Positions 43,404 through 52,884 are shown, counted from the stretch's first letter. The stretch: 64,000 nt of DNA from CAZYQW01 sp964649825 (GCA_964649825.1 CAZYQW010000119.1:124001-188000); one strand, 5' to 3'. Program-made: numbers and translations. Notes: generated by a model from the letters alone, not told the origin.

Positions 43404-43447
43404 GCCGCCTCTGCCGCCATCGGCTGATGGTGGCGGCGCGAGGCGGC
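43404..43447 (+). terminator. long stem-loop after the CARDB gene
   Basis: GCCGCCTC (43404-43411) pairs with GAGGCGGC (43440-43447), and inside it GCCGCCATC (43413-43421) with GATGGTGGC (43426-43434) around a 4-base loop, with one G-U pair. It starts 12 bases after the stop. No long U run follows. Confidence 0.55.
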
Positions 43448-43487
43448 GCATCGTTTCCGAACGCACGGCACCCTCTCCCTTTCCGCA

Positions 43488-43523
43488 CGCGTGGCGTCGA
43501 CTCGATCGGCGCCACGCGCTTTT
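43488..43523 (+). terminator. rho-independent terminator
   Basis: CGCGTGGCG (43488-43496) pairs with CGCCACGCG (43510-43518) over a 13-base loop, followed after one C by TTTT (43520-43523). The best terminator in the window; it ends the transcript of the secreted CARDB gene together with the hairpin at 43404. Confidence 0.7.
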
Positions 43524-43634
43524 CGTCTCCAGCCCGCCGCGATCGGGCCGAACTCGACATGACCGAATCGTCACGTCGCGGCGGGTCGATCATCGCGTAT
43601 CGATGGTGGAGACCACGACGCCAAGGAGCCGGTC

Positions 43635-43988
43635 ATGTCCCCGTCACCCTCGACAACGCAACGATACGACCGCCCCGATCGCCTCGAGCTCCTCCTCGAT
43701 CGTGCGGAGCGCGAGTATCTCTCCGCTCGCGAGACCGCCATCCGCGAGGGACCGATCGCGCTGGCCCCGCCTCTCACGCGGGCCCTCGCCGCCGCCCGCG
43801 AGCTCTGTCGGCGCGTCGGGCGGGACGATCCAACCGCGCTCGCCGACCTGAACTCGCTCCTGGACGACGTACGGTCCGCGCGGAGCCTGCACGGAGACGT
43901 CGTGTTGCGCATCGACGCCCTGGATGCTCTGCTGGACGTCCTCTCCCGCGCCGCCCGCCGGCGCGACGGGGATCGTTCGCGCGTGTGA
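43635..43988 (+). CDS. small helical hypothetical protein
   Basis: 117 residues, no signal peptide, with three amphipathic helices: LELLLDRAEREYLSARETAI, PPLTRALAAARELCRRVG and LHGDVVLRIDALDALLDVLSRAAR. AAGGAG six bases before the ATG supports the gene. A minus-strand frame over the same region is a shadow. Function unknown; the packing of Leu and Ala suggests a helical bundle. Located between a terminator and the lipoprotein gene at 44043. Confidence 0.6.
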   Translation: MSPSPSTTQRYDRPDRLELLLDRAEREYLSARETAIREGPIALAPPLTRALAAARELCRRVGRDDPTALADLNSLLDDVRSARSLHGDVVLRIDALDALLDVLSRAARRRDGDRSRV

Positions 43989-44042
43989 CGAGGCCCGCGC
44001 GACGCGGATCGACGAGCGCGAGGCGCGAGGAGCACGGCAGGG

Positions 44043-44681
44043 ATGATGCTTGGCCGAACGAGGGCGGCGCGACCGAACCTCGGTCCGGCGGGATGGCTTG
44101 CATTCCTCTTCATGGTGAGCGCCGCACCGGGTTGCCACACCAACCGCGCCACCGATCCCGCTCGGACCGCCACGGAGCAGCTCCTCATCTCGACCGCGGC
44201 GGACCGGGCGGCGAGCGGCATCTTCATCGGATTCGACGCGCCGGTCGACGTGTTCGTGAGAGAAGGCTCGCTCGAGAGCTACGACAAGCCGTACGTGCTC
44301 GGCCTGCTGCGGGCTCGGATCGCCGACGGAGGCGGTCGAATCGTCGGTGAGGAGTCCGCCGCCCGCTTCGTGGTCGAGCCGCGCGTCGGAGCCCTCTCGA
44401 TCAACCGCGACAGCCTCCTCATCGGCATTCCCTCGCTGACGATCCCGATCCCCCTCGCCGGCGCGCCGCTCGAGACGATCGAGATCGCGCTCTTCAAGCG
44501 CGAGACGCAGGAGGGGGTCGCGCGGCTCTCGTTCGCCGTGTACGAGCGGAGCACCGGCGCACTGATACGCGACGTCGGTCCTGGGTTCGGCACCGCTGAG
44601 CACTCGCGCTACAGCCTGCTCTTCGTCCCGTGGACCATCCAGGACATCGTCCCGGAGGCGGAGGACGAGGATCCGCGGTGA
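44043..44681 (+). CDS. lipoprotein with DUF6655/CsgG-like features
   Basis: 212 residues. A type II signal peptide ends in SAAPGC (Cys31). The mature sequence starts DPARTATEQLLISTAADRA, reminiscent of planctomycete DUF6655 proteins that share the CsgG-like fold; this is from memory and needs a profile search. A beta-rich middle contains SLTIPIPLAGAPLETIEIALFKRE. Presumed role is in the envelope. It is followed by a convergent PEGA-like lipoprotein. Confidence 0.6.
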   Translation: MMLGRTRAARPNLGPAGWLAFLFMVSAAPGCHTNRATDPARTATEQLLISTAADRAASGIFIGFDAPVDVFVREGSLESYDKPYVLGLLRARIADGGGRIVGEESAARFVVEPRVGALSINRDSLLIGIPSLTIPIPLAGAPLETIEIALFKRETQEGVARLSFAVYERSTGALIRDVGPGFGTAEHSRYSLLFVPWTIQDIVPEAEDEDPR

Positions 44682-44714
44682 GCGCCGATTCCGCTCGACG
44701 GGGCGAGCGTTCGA

Positions 44715-45155
44715 CTACGGAACGAGAACGTCGAGGTCGACGACCAGGTCGGTCGTATCGAACTGGAACATCGCTCCGCTGAGCGGGTCGATGAGGAGCG
44801 ATCCGATGAGACCCCCGGGGATGAAGACGTTGCCGAAGTACCAAACATCGACGTCGGCCTCGACCGTCACGGTGCGAGGCTGATAGCCATCGGCCGCGAC
44901 CTCGACGGTGTACTTCGCGCTTTCGAGGTAGCCCGACGCGTTGTCGACCTCGACCGTGCACGGGGCACGGCCCTCGAAGACGGGTCGCTGGTCGCGATCG
45001 AGCACCCGCACGTTCGCTCCGACCGCGTTGCTGTCGATGTGGAGCGGAGTGTCCGAGCTCGAGGCGATCGTGGCGCAGGACGTGGCGGTGAGGAGCAGGA
45101 GAAGGCCCGAGAGAAGGGGGCGGGGGAGGGTCGGATCACGCGAAATGGTCGGCAC
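44715..45155 (-). CDS. PEGA-like lipoprotein
   Basis: 146 residues from the GTG at 45155, which gives a short basic N-terminus, a hydrophobic run and LTATSC (Cys27). The frame extends to 45215, but that would put about 20 extra residues ahead of the signal peptide. The mature part reads like a PEGA/carboxypeptidase-like beta domain (GANVRVLDRDQRPVFEGRAPC...) followed by a conserved-looking C-terminal GNVFIPGGLIGSLLIDPLSGAM, common in small lipoproteins of Gram-negative bacteria. Role unknown. Confidence 0.6.
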   Translation of the reverse strand: MPTISRDPTLPRPLLSGLLLLLTATSCATIASSSDTPLHIDSNAVGANVRVLDRDQRPVFEGRAPCTVEVDNASGYLESAKYTVEVAADGYQPRTVTVEADVDVWYFGNVFIPGGLIGSLLIDPLSGAMFQFDTTDLVVDLDVLVP

Positions 45156-45299
45156 TGGCTGATTCCGAGACTTCCGCGGGCGTGGATATCGACCTACTTC
45201 GTCCATCCGAGCCACGGACTTTCGCCTCCGGTCGCCGGGAAACGGACCTTGCAGACCGCGGCGTTTCCGAGGTGGGACACGGGCCGCCCGCGCCGAGGC

Positions 45300-46937
45300 T
45301 CACCCGTCCTGCGGGCCGAAGATCTTCTCCACGTTCCGGCGGGCGACGGCGGCCGCGGCCGCGAACACGAAGACCGCGACGACGAAGGAGGCGGCCAGCA
45401 GGATCCACGCGGCCGAGGCGCCGGAGACGAACGAGAGCGGGCCGTGGCCGTGATAGCACGCCTCGAGCACCCGCCGGCCCTCGGCCGCCGCGTAGAAGCA
45501 AAGCGAGGTCGCAGCGACGATGCCGATCACGGGGAGCGTGGCCCGAAGACTCTCCGCCACCCGCACCGAGTCGTGGAGTCGAATCGCGGCCGGCCACGTG
45601 CCGAAGACGCCGGCGATCCCGATCGTGACGAGGAGGACCGGCACGGCCGCCAGGAGCACGACTCCGATCGCGACCGGTCCGACCCCCGCACGGGCGGAGC
45701 CCGCGGCCACGGCGACGACGAGGCTGAACACGAACGGCACGGAGACGGCGACGAGCCGGCTCGCGAGGAAGACGCCGCGCGAAAACGGCGCGGTGGTGAG
45801 CAGGGCGACCTGACCCTGCTCGCCGGCGACGACGCCGAGGAACGCGACCGTCGCGATCAGGACCGTCAGCCCGTGCCACGTCCGGAGCAGGTCCAAGCCC
45901 GCGCGGAGGGGCTCGGGGACCGGGCCGCTCCCGGTCGTGGCGTCCGGATCGAAGTGGATCAACCCCACCATCACGACGGCGAGGAAGGCGTGGAAGACGA
46001 CGCTCGATCGCTCGCGCGTGATCGCCAGCGAGCCCTGGCGCAGGAAGGAGGCGAACGGCGCGTCCGGCCAGATCCGCCGCGCGGCGAACCGGGTGGGACG
46101 ATCGACCGTGACGAGGTGGACCTCGTACGAACGGCGGTAGATGGAGGCCGCGGCGAACAAGAACGGCACGGTCGCGACGATCCAGAGGACGCCGCTCCAG
46201 AGGTGCCGGTGCGCGTCCTCGGGGCCGGACGCGGCCATCAGCGCGCTCGCCGCGGCGAGCGGGGCCGGCAGCTCGGGTCGCGCTCCGAGGAGGTCGGCGA
46301 GCGCGGCGGCCGCGCGATCGCCCTCGAAGATTCCGGACAGGATCGCGACGGCCAACGCGAAGCACGTTGCCACCTGCACCACCATCATGCCCCGGCGCAC
46401 CGATGGCCGCGAGAGCCAGCGCTCCTGGCCCACCCGGAGGAGGATCAACACCGCCGGCCCCGGCGCGGCGAGACCGAGGAACGCGACCGGGTAGGCGGCG
46501 ACCGCGACGGCCGAGGCGTCCGCGCGCGTCACGAGCCCGATCACCAGCGGAAGGCCGAGCGCGAGGGCGAGCAGCAGCCACGTGGCCATCATGCGGGCGT
46601 ACGCGCGCGCGACCAGCGGCAGCGCGCCGACCGGCGAAGCGAGCAGGAACGGCAGCTCGGGGGAGCGATAGAGGTCCCGCGAGAGCATCTGCGATCCGAA
46701 CCCGAGCGACAGCACGATCGGCGCGACGAGCGTCATCGCGAAGCACCACTGCAGCAGCGCGCCGGTCTCGTCGCCGCGAACCATCGTGATCACGTCGTTG
46801 GACAGCAGGACGGCCGAGCCGACCCCCATCGACGCCAAGACGATGCAGGCCAGCGAGACGAGCGTCGCGAGCAGAGCGGCGCGTCCGTCCCGGTGCAGCG
46901 TCAGGTTTCGGAGCGCGCGGAGGTCAGCCGTCCACAT
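45300..46937 (-). CDS. ABC-2 type multi-spanning permease
   Basis: 545 residues with about ten to twelve predicted membrane helices (for example LLATLVSLACIVLAS, VLIATVAFLGVVAG, LVVAVAAGSARAG). Start at the ATG 46937, which overlaps the end of the ATPase gene by 14 bases. Together with the ATPase it forms an exporter of the ABC-2 superfamily. The substrate cannot be predicted; similar permease/ATPase pairs handle lipids, polysaccharides or drugs. Confidence 0.8.
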   Translation of the reverse strand: MWTADLRALRNLTLHRDGRAALLATLVSLACIVLASMGVGSAVLLSNDVITMVRGDETGALLQWCFAMTLVAPIVLSLGFGSQMLSRDLYRSPELPFLLASPVGALPLVARAYARMMATWLLLALALGLPLVIGLVTRADASAVAVAAYPVAFLGLAAPGPAVLILLRVGQERWLSRPSVRRGMMVVQVATCFALAVAILSGIFEGDRAAAALADLLGARPELPAPLAAASALMAASGPEDAHRHLWSGVLWIVATVPFLFAAASIYRRSYEVHLVTVDRPTRFAARRIWPDAPFASFLRQGSLAITRERSSVVFHAFLAVVMVGLIHFDPDATTGSGPVPEPLRAGLDLLRTWHGLTVLIATVAFLGVVAGEQGQVALLTTAPFSRGVFLASRLVAVSVPFVFSLVVAVAAGSARAGVGPVAIGVVLLAAVPVLLVTIGIAGVFGTWPAAIRLHDSVRVAESLRATLPVIGIVAATSLCFYAAAEGRRVLEACYHGHGPLSFVSGASAAWILLAASFVVAVFVFAAAAAVARRNVEKIFGPQDG

Positions 46938-47655
46938 CGGCCGCGTCCTCGGTGGCACGCAGGAAGATCTCCTCGAGGGTCGCCGCGCCCCCCGCTCGCA
47001 GCTCGGCCATCGTCCCCTCCGCGCGGAGCCGCCCATCCGTCAGGATGCCGATCCGGTCGCAGATCGCCTCCGCCGTCTCGAGCGAATGCGTGCTCAAGAA
47101 CACCGCCGTGCCGCCGTCACGGACGTCGCCGAGCAGATCCTTCAAGCGTCGCGTGCTGGCGGGATCGAGCCCGCTCGTCGGCTCGTCCAGCAGCAGCACC
47201 TGCGGGCGAGTGACGAGGATCGCGGCCAGGTGGATCTTCTTGCGCATCCCGTGCGAGTAGCTCTTGCACAGGTCGTCGGCGCGATCCGTCAGGTCGAAGG
47301 CCTCGAGATAGTCCGCCGCGCGGGCATCGCGATCTCGCGCTGCCACGCCGTAGAGGCTCGCCACGAAGCCGACGTATTCGCGACCGGTGAGATAGTCGTA
47401 GAGCGGCGGCGTGTCGGGAACGAGACCGAGGATCGATCGGGCTTCGCGCGCGCGCTCGACGATGTCGAATCCTCCGACCCGCGCGAGACCGCTCGTGGGA
47501 CGAAGCAGACACGAGAGCATGCGGATCGTCGTCGTCTTGCCGGCCCCGTTCGGACCGAGGAAGCCGTAGATCTCGCCCGCCTCCACCCGCAGGTCGAGGT
47601 CGGAGACGGCGACGACCCGCCCGTATCGTCGGCCGAGCGACCGGGTCTCGATCAT
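46924..47655 (-). CDS. ABC transporter ATP-binding protein
   Basis: 243 residues, starting at the ATG 47655 (GTG at 47664 also in frame). Walker A GPNGAGKTTT, signature YSHGMRKK (a YSHGM form of the LSGGQ motif), Walker B VLLLDEPTSG, and the H-loop STHSLETAE. This is the energy-coupling subunit of the neighbouring permease. The C-terminal TLEEIFLRATED tail is typical for ABC-2 exporters. Gene order: ATPase first, then permease. Confidence 0.92.
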   Translation of the reverse strand: MIETRSLGRRYGRVVAVSDLDLRVEAGEIYGFLGPNGAGKTTTIRMLSCLLRPTSGLARVGGFDIVERAREARSILGLVPDTPPLYDYLTGREYVGFVASLYGVAARDRDARAADYLEAFDLTDRADDLCKSYSHGMRKKIHLAAILVTRPQVLLLDEPTSGLDPASTRRLKDLLGDVRDGGTAVFLSTHSLETAEAICDRIGILTDGRLRAEGTMAELRAGGAATLEEIFLRATEDAADVDG

Positions 47656-47749
47656 CGGCGGCACCGCAGGGTGGGCTCGACCGCGCGCGTCGTGACCGCC
47701 GGGCCGAGATTGCGCCGAGCCATGCGTTCGAGGCAGCGAGTCGTCCCGC

Positions 47750-49318
47750 TCACGTCGCCTCGGAGACCTTCTCTTCCGTCCGCGGCCCGGGTTTCCTCAC
47801 CGCCTGCTGGTACTTCGTGCGCAGGAGCTGATCGAGCTGAGTCGACTCGCGGCCGGTGATGAAGCTGCGGACGGCGCGCACGAACCGCCACGGGCGCGAC
47901 GCGTAGGCGGTGGCATAGAACGCGAGGAGCATGCCGTACTGCGCGAGGACGAGCTGCCGCGTGCTCATGACCGGGTTGTACGTCTTGCTGCTCAGCCCCG
48001 AGCGCGCGAGCGCCAGGTAGTAGTAGCCATCGTTGAACTCGACCCGCCCCGCGGCTGTGAGGTCCTTGTAGTCGGCGCTGCCGGGGTACGGCGCGAAGAT
48101 CATGACGGCGCAGTCCTCGCAGCCGGTGAGCGCCGCCTTGACCAGGAACCCGAGGGAGCTCCGCGTGTCGCGCCAGGTCTCCTTCGGGTGGCCGATGATG
48201 ATGTTCACGCGCGTCACGAGCTTCGCCTGGTGCGCGGACCGGAGGGAGCCGAGCATGCGGGGCAGCAGGACCTTCTTCTTGATCGTCTTCAGCATCCGGT
48301 CCGACCCGCTCTCCGGGGCGTACGTGATGTTGCGACAGCCGGTCTCGTAGAGGAGCGGGAGCACCTCGTCGTCGAGCACCTCGGTGCGGGTGCCGGTCGG
48401 GAGCTGCCAGGTGAGGTCGAGGTGCTCGGCCTTCAGGATCTCGCAGAACTCGATGATCCACTCGCGCTTGATGATCGCGGTCAGGTCGCAGAAGTTGACG
48501 TTGTTGATCCGGTAGCGAGTGATGTACGACTTGATCTCGTCCACGACCTCGCGGGGAGCGCGGGTGACGTACTTGGTCGTCCACATGTCGGGGGACGAGC
48601 AGAAGGTGCACTGGTACGGGCACCCTCGGGTCGCGAGCATCGGGATCGATCGGCCCCGGTGGACGCCGTGGTTGTCGGCGTTCGCCATGTAGGCGTTCAC
48701 CGGGAAGTACTCCCAGGCCGGGCGCGGGAGGTCGTCGAGCGCGGTCGTACGGGGCGGCAGCCCGGTCGACGAGGCGTCGCCGCCGCGCCGGCTCGCGAGC
48801 CCGGCCAGATCGTCCGTGCCGAGGCCGCCGGCCAGACGAGCGAGCAGCTCCTGCATCGTCGCCTCGCCCTCGCCGAGCACGCAGTAGTCGACGGCGTCGG
48901 TCTGCCGGAAGATCTCGCGCCAGAACGCGGTCGCGTTCTCGCCCCCCACCACCACGATCAGGTTCGGCAGCCGCGCCTTGGCCCGCTCGGCGATCTCGCG
49001 CACGGTCGGCCACTCGTGGAGGAACATGTGCGTGATGCCGAGCACTTCGGTGTCGGGAGCGATCCGCCGCGCGATCTCCTCGGGGCCCAGACCAGTTCGG
49101 CGCAACGTTCCGATCGGGCTCTCGACGTCGGCGTGCCGATCGATGGCGTCGCCGGGCGCGTCGATCACCTGGATCCGATGTCCCGCGTCGCGCAGCACGG
49201 CCGCGACGTACGCCAGACCGATCGGCAGGATCGCGCCGTACGCGCTCAGGCTCTTCTTGAGCTGGAGGATCGGAGGTCGCACGAGGCAGACCCGGGCATG
49301 GGAACTCGCGAGCTTCAT
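47750..49318 (-). CDS. radical SAM protein, B12-binding-like type, second copy
   Basis: 522 residues. N-terminal cobalamin-binding-type domain (PIGLAYVAAVLRDAGHRIQVIDAPGD), the 4Fe-4S motif C233-x3-C237-x2-C240 in TRGCPYQCTFCSSPDM, and PESGSDRMLKTIKKK. It is a different branch from the radical SAM gene at 39334. The family includes BchE-type cyclases and methyltransferases (hopanoid and lipid modification); the substrate is unknown. GAGG lies four bases before the ATG. The C-terminal region (from about 400) is hydrophobic and basic and may bind membrane. Genes nearby do not name a pathway. Confidence 0.82.
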   Translation of the reverse strand: MKLASSHARVCLVRPPILQLKKSLSAYGAILPIGLAYVAAVLRDAGHRIQVIDAPGDAIDRHADVESPIGTLRRTGLGPEEIARRIAPDTEVLGITHMFLHEWPTVREIAERAKARLPNLIVVVGGENATAFWREIFRQTDAVDYCVLGEGEATMQELLARLAGGLGTDDLAGLASRRGGDASSTGLPPRTTALDDLPRPAWEYFPVNAYMANADNHGVHRGRSIPMLATRGCPYQCTFCSSPDMWTTKYVTRAPREVVDEIKSYITRYRINNVNFCDLTAIIKREWIIEFCEILKAEHLDLTWQLPTGTRTEVLDDEVLPLLYETGCRNITYAPESGSDRMLKTIKKKVLLPRMLGSLRSAHQAKLVTRVNIIIGHPKETWRDTRSSLGFLVKAALTGCEDCAVMIFAPYPGSADYKDLTAAGRVEFNDGYYYLALARSGLSSKTYNPVMSTRQLVLAQYGMLLAFYATAYASRPWRFVRAVRSFITGRESTQLDQLLRTKYQQAVRKPGPRTEEKVSEAT

Positions 49319-49413
49319 CGGACCTCGTTCTCCCGATGGACGAGCCGTGGCGCTGACGGCCGTCACCCTACGTTCCGCGGAGGCGAAACCGAAGCGCGAA
49401 TCGTCGCCTTTGG

Positions 49414-51660
49414 TCACGGTCGGGTGGGACGCACGCTGAGGTACTGTCGCGGCCACGGCTGGTCGAAGTGCTCGTACCGCTCCGCCGCGTGGAGCGTCAG
49501 GTACGGGTCCTTCAGGTGCGGACGAGCGAGCACGCAGAGGTCGGCCCGCCCGGCGGCGAGGATCGTGTTCACCTGATCCGCATCCTGGATGTTGCCGACG
49601 GTCATCGTCGGGATCCTCGCCTCGTGCCGGATCTGGTCCGAGAACGGAACCTGGAACATGCGGCCGTAGACGGGGCGGGCGTCGGGCGTGGTCTGGCCGG
49701 CCGAGACATCGATGACGTCGCAGCCGTGCTCCTTCAAGCTGCGCGCGATCGCGACCGCGTCGTCGGCGCCGAGGCCGCCGGGCTCGACCCAGTCCGTCGC
49801 CGAGACGCGCACCGAGATCGGCCGGTCGTCGGGCCACGCCGCCCGCACCGCGTCGAACACCTCGAGCGGGAACCTCGACCGCGCCGCGACCGAGCCGCCG
49901 TACGCGTCGGTCCGCAGGTTCGTGAGCGGAGAGAGGAACGACGACAGCAGGTACCCGTGCGCCATGTGGATCTCGATCATGTCGAATCCGGCCGCGAGGG
50001 CCATCTCCGCCGCGCGCGCGAACTGGTCGCGGACCTCGTCCATGTCGGCCCGCGACATCTCGCGTGGGGTCTGGTTCCGTGACCGGAACGGGATCGCCGA
50101 CGCGGAGATGAGCGGCCAGTTCCCTTTCGGCAGCGGCTCGTCCACCCCTTCCCACGACACGCGCGTCGAGCCCTTGCGCCCCGCGTGCGCGATCTGGATC
50201 GCGATCTTCGCCGCGGAGCTCGCGTGGACGAAGTCGGTGACGCGACGCCACGCGTCGACGTGCTTCGGCTCGTACATTCCAGCGCAACCCGGACTGATGC
50301 GGCCCTCGCGCGAGACGTCCGTCATCTCGGACACGATGAGGCCGGCCCCGCCGATCGCGCGCGACCCCAGGTGGACGAGGTGCCAGTCGTTCACCGTCCC
50401 GTCCTCGGCCGAGTACATGCACATCGGCGACACGACGACGCGATTCCTCAGCTCGAGGCCCCGCAGACGAAACGGAGTGAACATCGGGACCGGCGCCCGT
50501 CCGTCGCTCTGGCGCGGGGCGTCGACGTCCCCCGCGTACCACTCGCGGACCTGCTCGACGAACGCCGAGTCGCGCCGCGCGAGGTTGTCCCACGTGATCC
50601 GTTTGCTGCGCGTCGTCTGGTTGAACGTGAACTGGACGGGGTGCTGCCCCACGTACCGGCGCGTGTTCTCGAACCAGAGCCGGCTCGTCCACGCCGTCTT
50701 CTGCAGCCTCGCGACCTCGACGCGACGCGACTCCTCGTACGCGGCGAGCACGGCGGGGACGTCGTCGGTCCCGTGACGAACGAAGGCGTCGACGAGCGCG
50801 ATCGCGTCTTCCATCGCGAGCTTCGTGCCCGACCCGATCGAGAAGTGCGCGGTGTGGACCGCGTCCCCCATGAGGACGACGCGGCCGTCGTGCCAGGTCT
50901 CGGTCGTGACGGTCGGGAACGAACGCCAGATCGACTTGTTCGTCAGCAGTCGATGCCCCTTCAGGTCCTCCGCGAAGAGCGCCTCGCAGTAGCGGACCGT
51001 CTCCGCCTCCGGCGCCTCGTCCAGCCCGGCGCGGCGCCACGTGTCCTCGTGACACTCGACGATGAACGTCGACAGCCCTGGCTCGAACGGATAGGCGTGC
51101 ACCTGGAACAGCCCGTGCTCGTTCTCGCGATAGATGAACGTGAACGAGTCGAGCGGCAACGTGGTGCCGAGCCACGTGAAGCGGCAGGCGCCCCACTCGA
51201 TGGTCGGCTTGAACACCTCGCGGCGGGACTCGCGGATGCGGCTGTTGACGCCGTCGCAGCCGACGATGAGGTCCGCGTCCGCGAACGCGTCGAGGTGCTC
51301 GACCACCGTCTCGAAGCGGAGCGCCACGCCGAGACCCGCCGCGCGCGCCTGGAGGATGTTCAGGAGGCGCTTGCGCGACATCCCGCAGAACCCGTGGCCC
51401 GTCGACGTCACGCAGGTCCCGCCGTAGAACGTGTCGATGTCGTCCCAGTACGCGAACGCGTCCTGGATCGCCTGGTACGACTCTCGATCCGCGTCGCCGA
51501 AGTGTCCGAGCGTCTCCTTCGAGAACACCACGCCCCATCCGAACGTGTCGTCGGCGCGGTTTTGCTCGTGGACGGTGATCGACGAGTCCGGAAACGCCTT
51601 CTTCATCAGGATGCTGAAGTAGAGCCCGGCGGGGCCGCCGCCGACGCAGACGATCTTCAT
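49414..51660 (-). CDS. fused FAD monooxygenase / old-yellow-enzyme oxidoreductase
   Basis: 748 residues. Part one is a class A flavoprotein monooxygenase: GGGPAG at 7-12, and GDAVHTAHFSIGSG (about 263) for the second FAD site. Part two, from about 394, is an NADH:flavin oxidoreductase of the OYE type (MFTPFRLRGLELRNRVVVSPMC, HLVHLGSRAIGG, QIAHAGRKG). This architecture matches 2-aminobenzoyl-CoA monooxygenase/reductase and the salicylyl-CoA 5-hydroxylase annotation. It would handle aromatic CoA esters; no CoA ligase or ring-cleavage genes are beside it here. A Gly-rich GGAG lies 10 bases before the ATG. Confidence 0.88.
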   Translation of the reverse strand: MKIVCVGGGPAGLYFSILMKKAFPDSSITVHEQNRADDTFGWGVVFSKETLGHFGDADRESYQAIQDAFAYWDDIDTFYGGTCVTSTGHGFCGMSRKRLLNILQARAAGLGVALRFETVVEHLDAFADADLIVGCDGVNSRIRESRREVFKPTIEWGACRFTWLGTTLPLDSFTFIYRENEHGLFQVHAYPFEPGLSTFIVECHEDTWRRAGLDEAPEAETVRYCEALFAEDLKGHRLLTNKSIWRSFPTVTTETWHDGRVVLMGDAVHTAHFSIGSGTKLAMEDAIALVDAFVRHGTDDVPAVLAAYEESRRVEVARLQKTAWTSRLWFENTRRYVGQHPVQFTFNQTTRSKRITWDNLARRDSAFVEQVREWYAGDVDAPRQSDGRAPVPMFTPFRLRGLELRNRVVVSPMCMYSAEDGTVNDWHLVHLGSRAIGGAGLIVSEMTDVSREGRISPGCAGMYEPKHVDAWRRVTDFVHASSAAKIAIQIAHAGRKGSTRVSWEGVDEPLPKGNWPLISASAIPFRSRNQTPREMSRADMDEVRDQFARAAEMALAAGFDMIEIHMAHGYLLSSFLSPLTNLRTDAYGGSVAARSRFPLEVFDAVRAAWPDDRPISVRVSATDWVEPGGLGADDAVAIARSLKEHGCDVIDVSAGQTTPDARPVYGRMFQVPFSDQIRHEARIPTMTVGNIQDADQVNTILAAGRADLCVLARPHLKDPYLTLHAAERYEHFDQPWPRQYLSVRPTRP

Positions 51661-51762
51661 GACCTCATGCTCCGCTTCGTCCCCGGCGGGGACGCAACTG
51701 GGATCGAGACCATACGCGACGTGCCACACGGAATGAACGCACGAATCTCGTCGCGGGCATCG

Positions 51763-52884
51763 TCACGCGTCCGTGCGCGGCGGGCCGAACGGGAGCGTTC
51801 CCTGGCACGGGCCGCGCGCCGAGAGGAGGTGCGAGACGCCGACTCCGAGCAATCGGATCGGCCGCGCGCCGACGTCGGTCTTGTCGAGCAGCGAGCGGAC
51901 GATCGCGAAGCACTCCGCGGCGTCGTGGATCGCACCGTCGCACGAGCGGCGCCGGGTCACGACGCGGAAGTCCGCGTACTTGACCTTCAGGAAGATGGTC
52001 CGTCCGGCGAGGGCGTGCCGGACGAGCCGCTGCTCGAGGCCGGTGCACAGGTCCCAGAGCGCCGCCTCCGCCTGCTCGCGTCGCGTCAGGTCGCGCGGAA
52101 ACGTGTCCTCGATGCTGACCGACTTCCGCTCGGCGCCGGGCTCGACCGGCCGGTGGTCGATTCCGCGCGCGAGCCGGAAGTACCAGCGCCCGGGGGAGCC
52201 GAACCACTCGATCAGCTCGCGCTCGCCGAAGCGCAGGAAGTCGGCGCACCGGTGGATGCCGCGCTGTTTCAGCGCCTGCTCCGTCACGCGCCCGACCCCC
52301 GGCACCTTCCGCACCGGCAGCGCGCGCACGAACGCCTCGACGTCGGACGGGGGTACGACGGTCAATCCGTTCGGCTTCCTCATGTCGGACGCGACCTTCG
52401 CCAGGAACTTGTTCGGGGCGACTCCCGCCGACGCGGTGAGCTCGGTCTCGCGCGCGATGTCGCGCCGGATCGCCTCGGCCACCTCGGTCGCGGTGCTCGC
52501 CCCCACCAGGTTCGACGTGACGTCGAGGTACGCCTCGTCCAGGCTGAGCGGCTCGACGAGGTGGGTGTAGCGCAGGAAGATCGCGCGGATCTCGCGCGAT
52601 ACGCGCGCGTACCGCTCGAAGTCGGGCGGCAGGAAGATCGCGTCCGGGCAGCGGCGATGCGCCTGGGACGACGGCATCGCGGAGCGGATGCCGAACTTCC
52701 GCGCCTCGTACGACGCGGTGCAGACGACGCCGCGGCTGCGTGGCGAGCCACCGACGACGACGGGGAGGCCGCGCAGCTCGGGGCGGTCCCGTTGCTCGAC
52801 CGACGCGTAGAACGCGTCCATGTCGACGTGGATGATCTTGCGAGGTTCCTGCGACACGGTGCGGCTCGTCGGGCCCGCGCCCAT
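51763..52884 (-). CDS. dinB: DNA polymerase IV
   Basis: 373 residues from the ATG at 52884. Y-family translesion polymerase with the VDMDAFYASVE motif (D21/D23), SLDEAYLDVT (catalytic D/E near 114), PNKFLAKVASDMRKPNG, and the helix-hairpin-helix PGVGRVTEQ. The start is not certain: ATGs at 52905, 52887 and 52884 and a GTG at 52857 are in frame, and the upstream DNA is repetitive. A beta-clamp motif (GTLPF) lies near the end (CQGTLPFGPP). It bypasses lesions with low fidelity. Confidence 0.94.
   Translation of the reverse strand: MGAGPTSRTVSQEPRKIIHVDMDAFYASVEQRDRPELRGLPVVVGGSPRSRGVVCTASYEARKFGIRSAMPSSQAHRRCPDAIFLPPDFERYARVSREIRAIFLRYTHLVEPLSLDEAYLDVTSNLVGASTATEVAEAIRRDIARETELTASAGVAPNKFLAKVASDMRKPNGLTVVPPSDVEAFVRALPVRKVPGVGRVTEQALKQRGIHRCADFLRFGERELIEWFGSPGRWYFRLARGIDHRPVEPGAERKSVSIEDTFPRDLTRREQAEAALWDLCTGLEQRLVRHALAGRTIFLKVKYADFRVVTRRRSCDGAIHDAAECFAIVRSLLDKTDVGARPIRLLGVGVSHLLSARGPCQGTLPFGPPRTDA

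Noticed and set aside
43571..44227. 218-codon minus-strand frame over two small plus-strand genes
   Set aside because: The plus strand has AAGGAG ahead of the ATG at 43635 and a lipobox at 44043; the minus frame is Arg/Ser-rich with no start signal.
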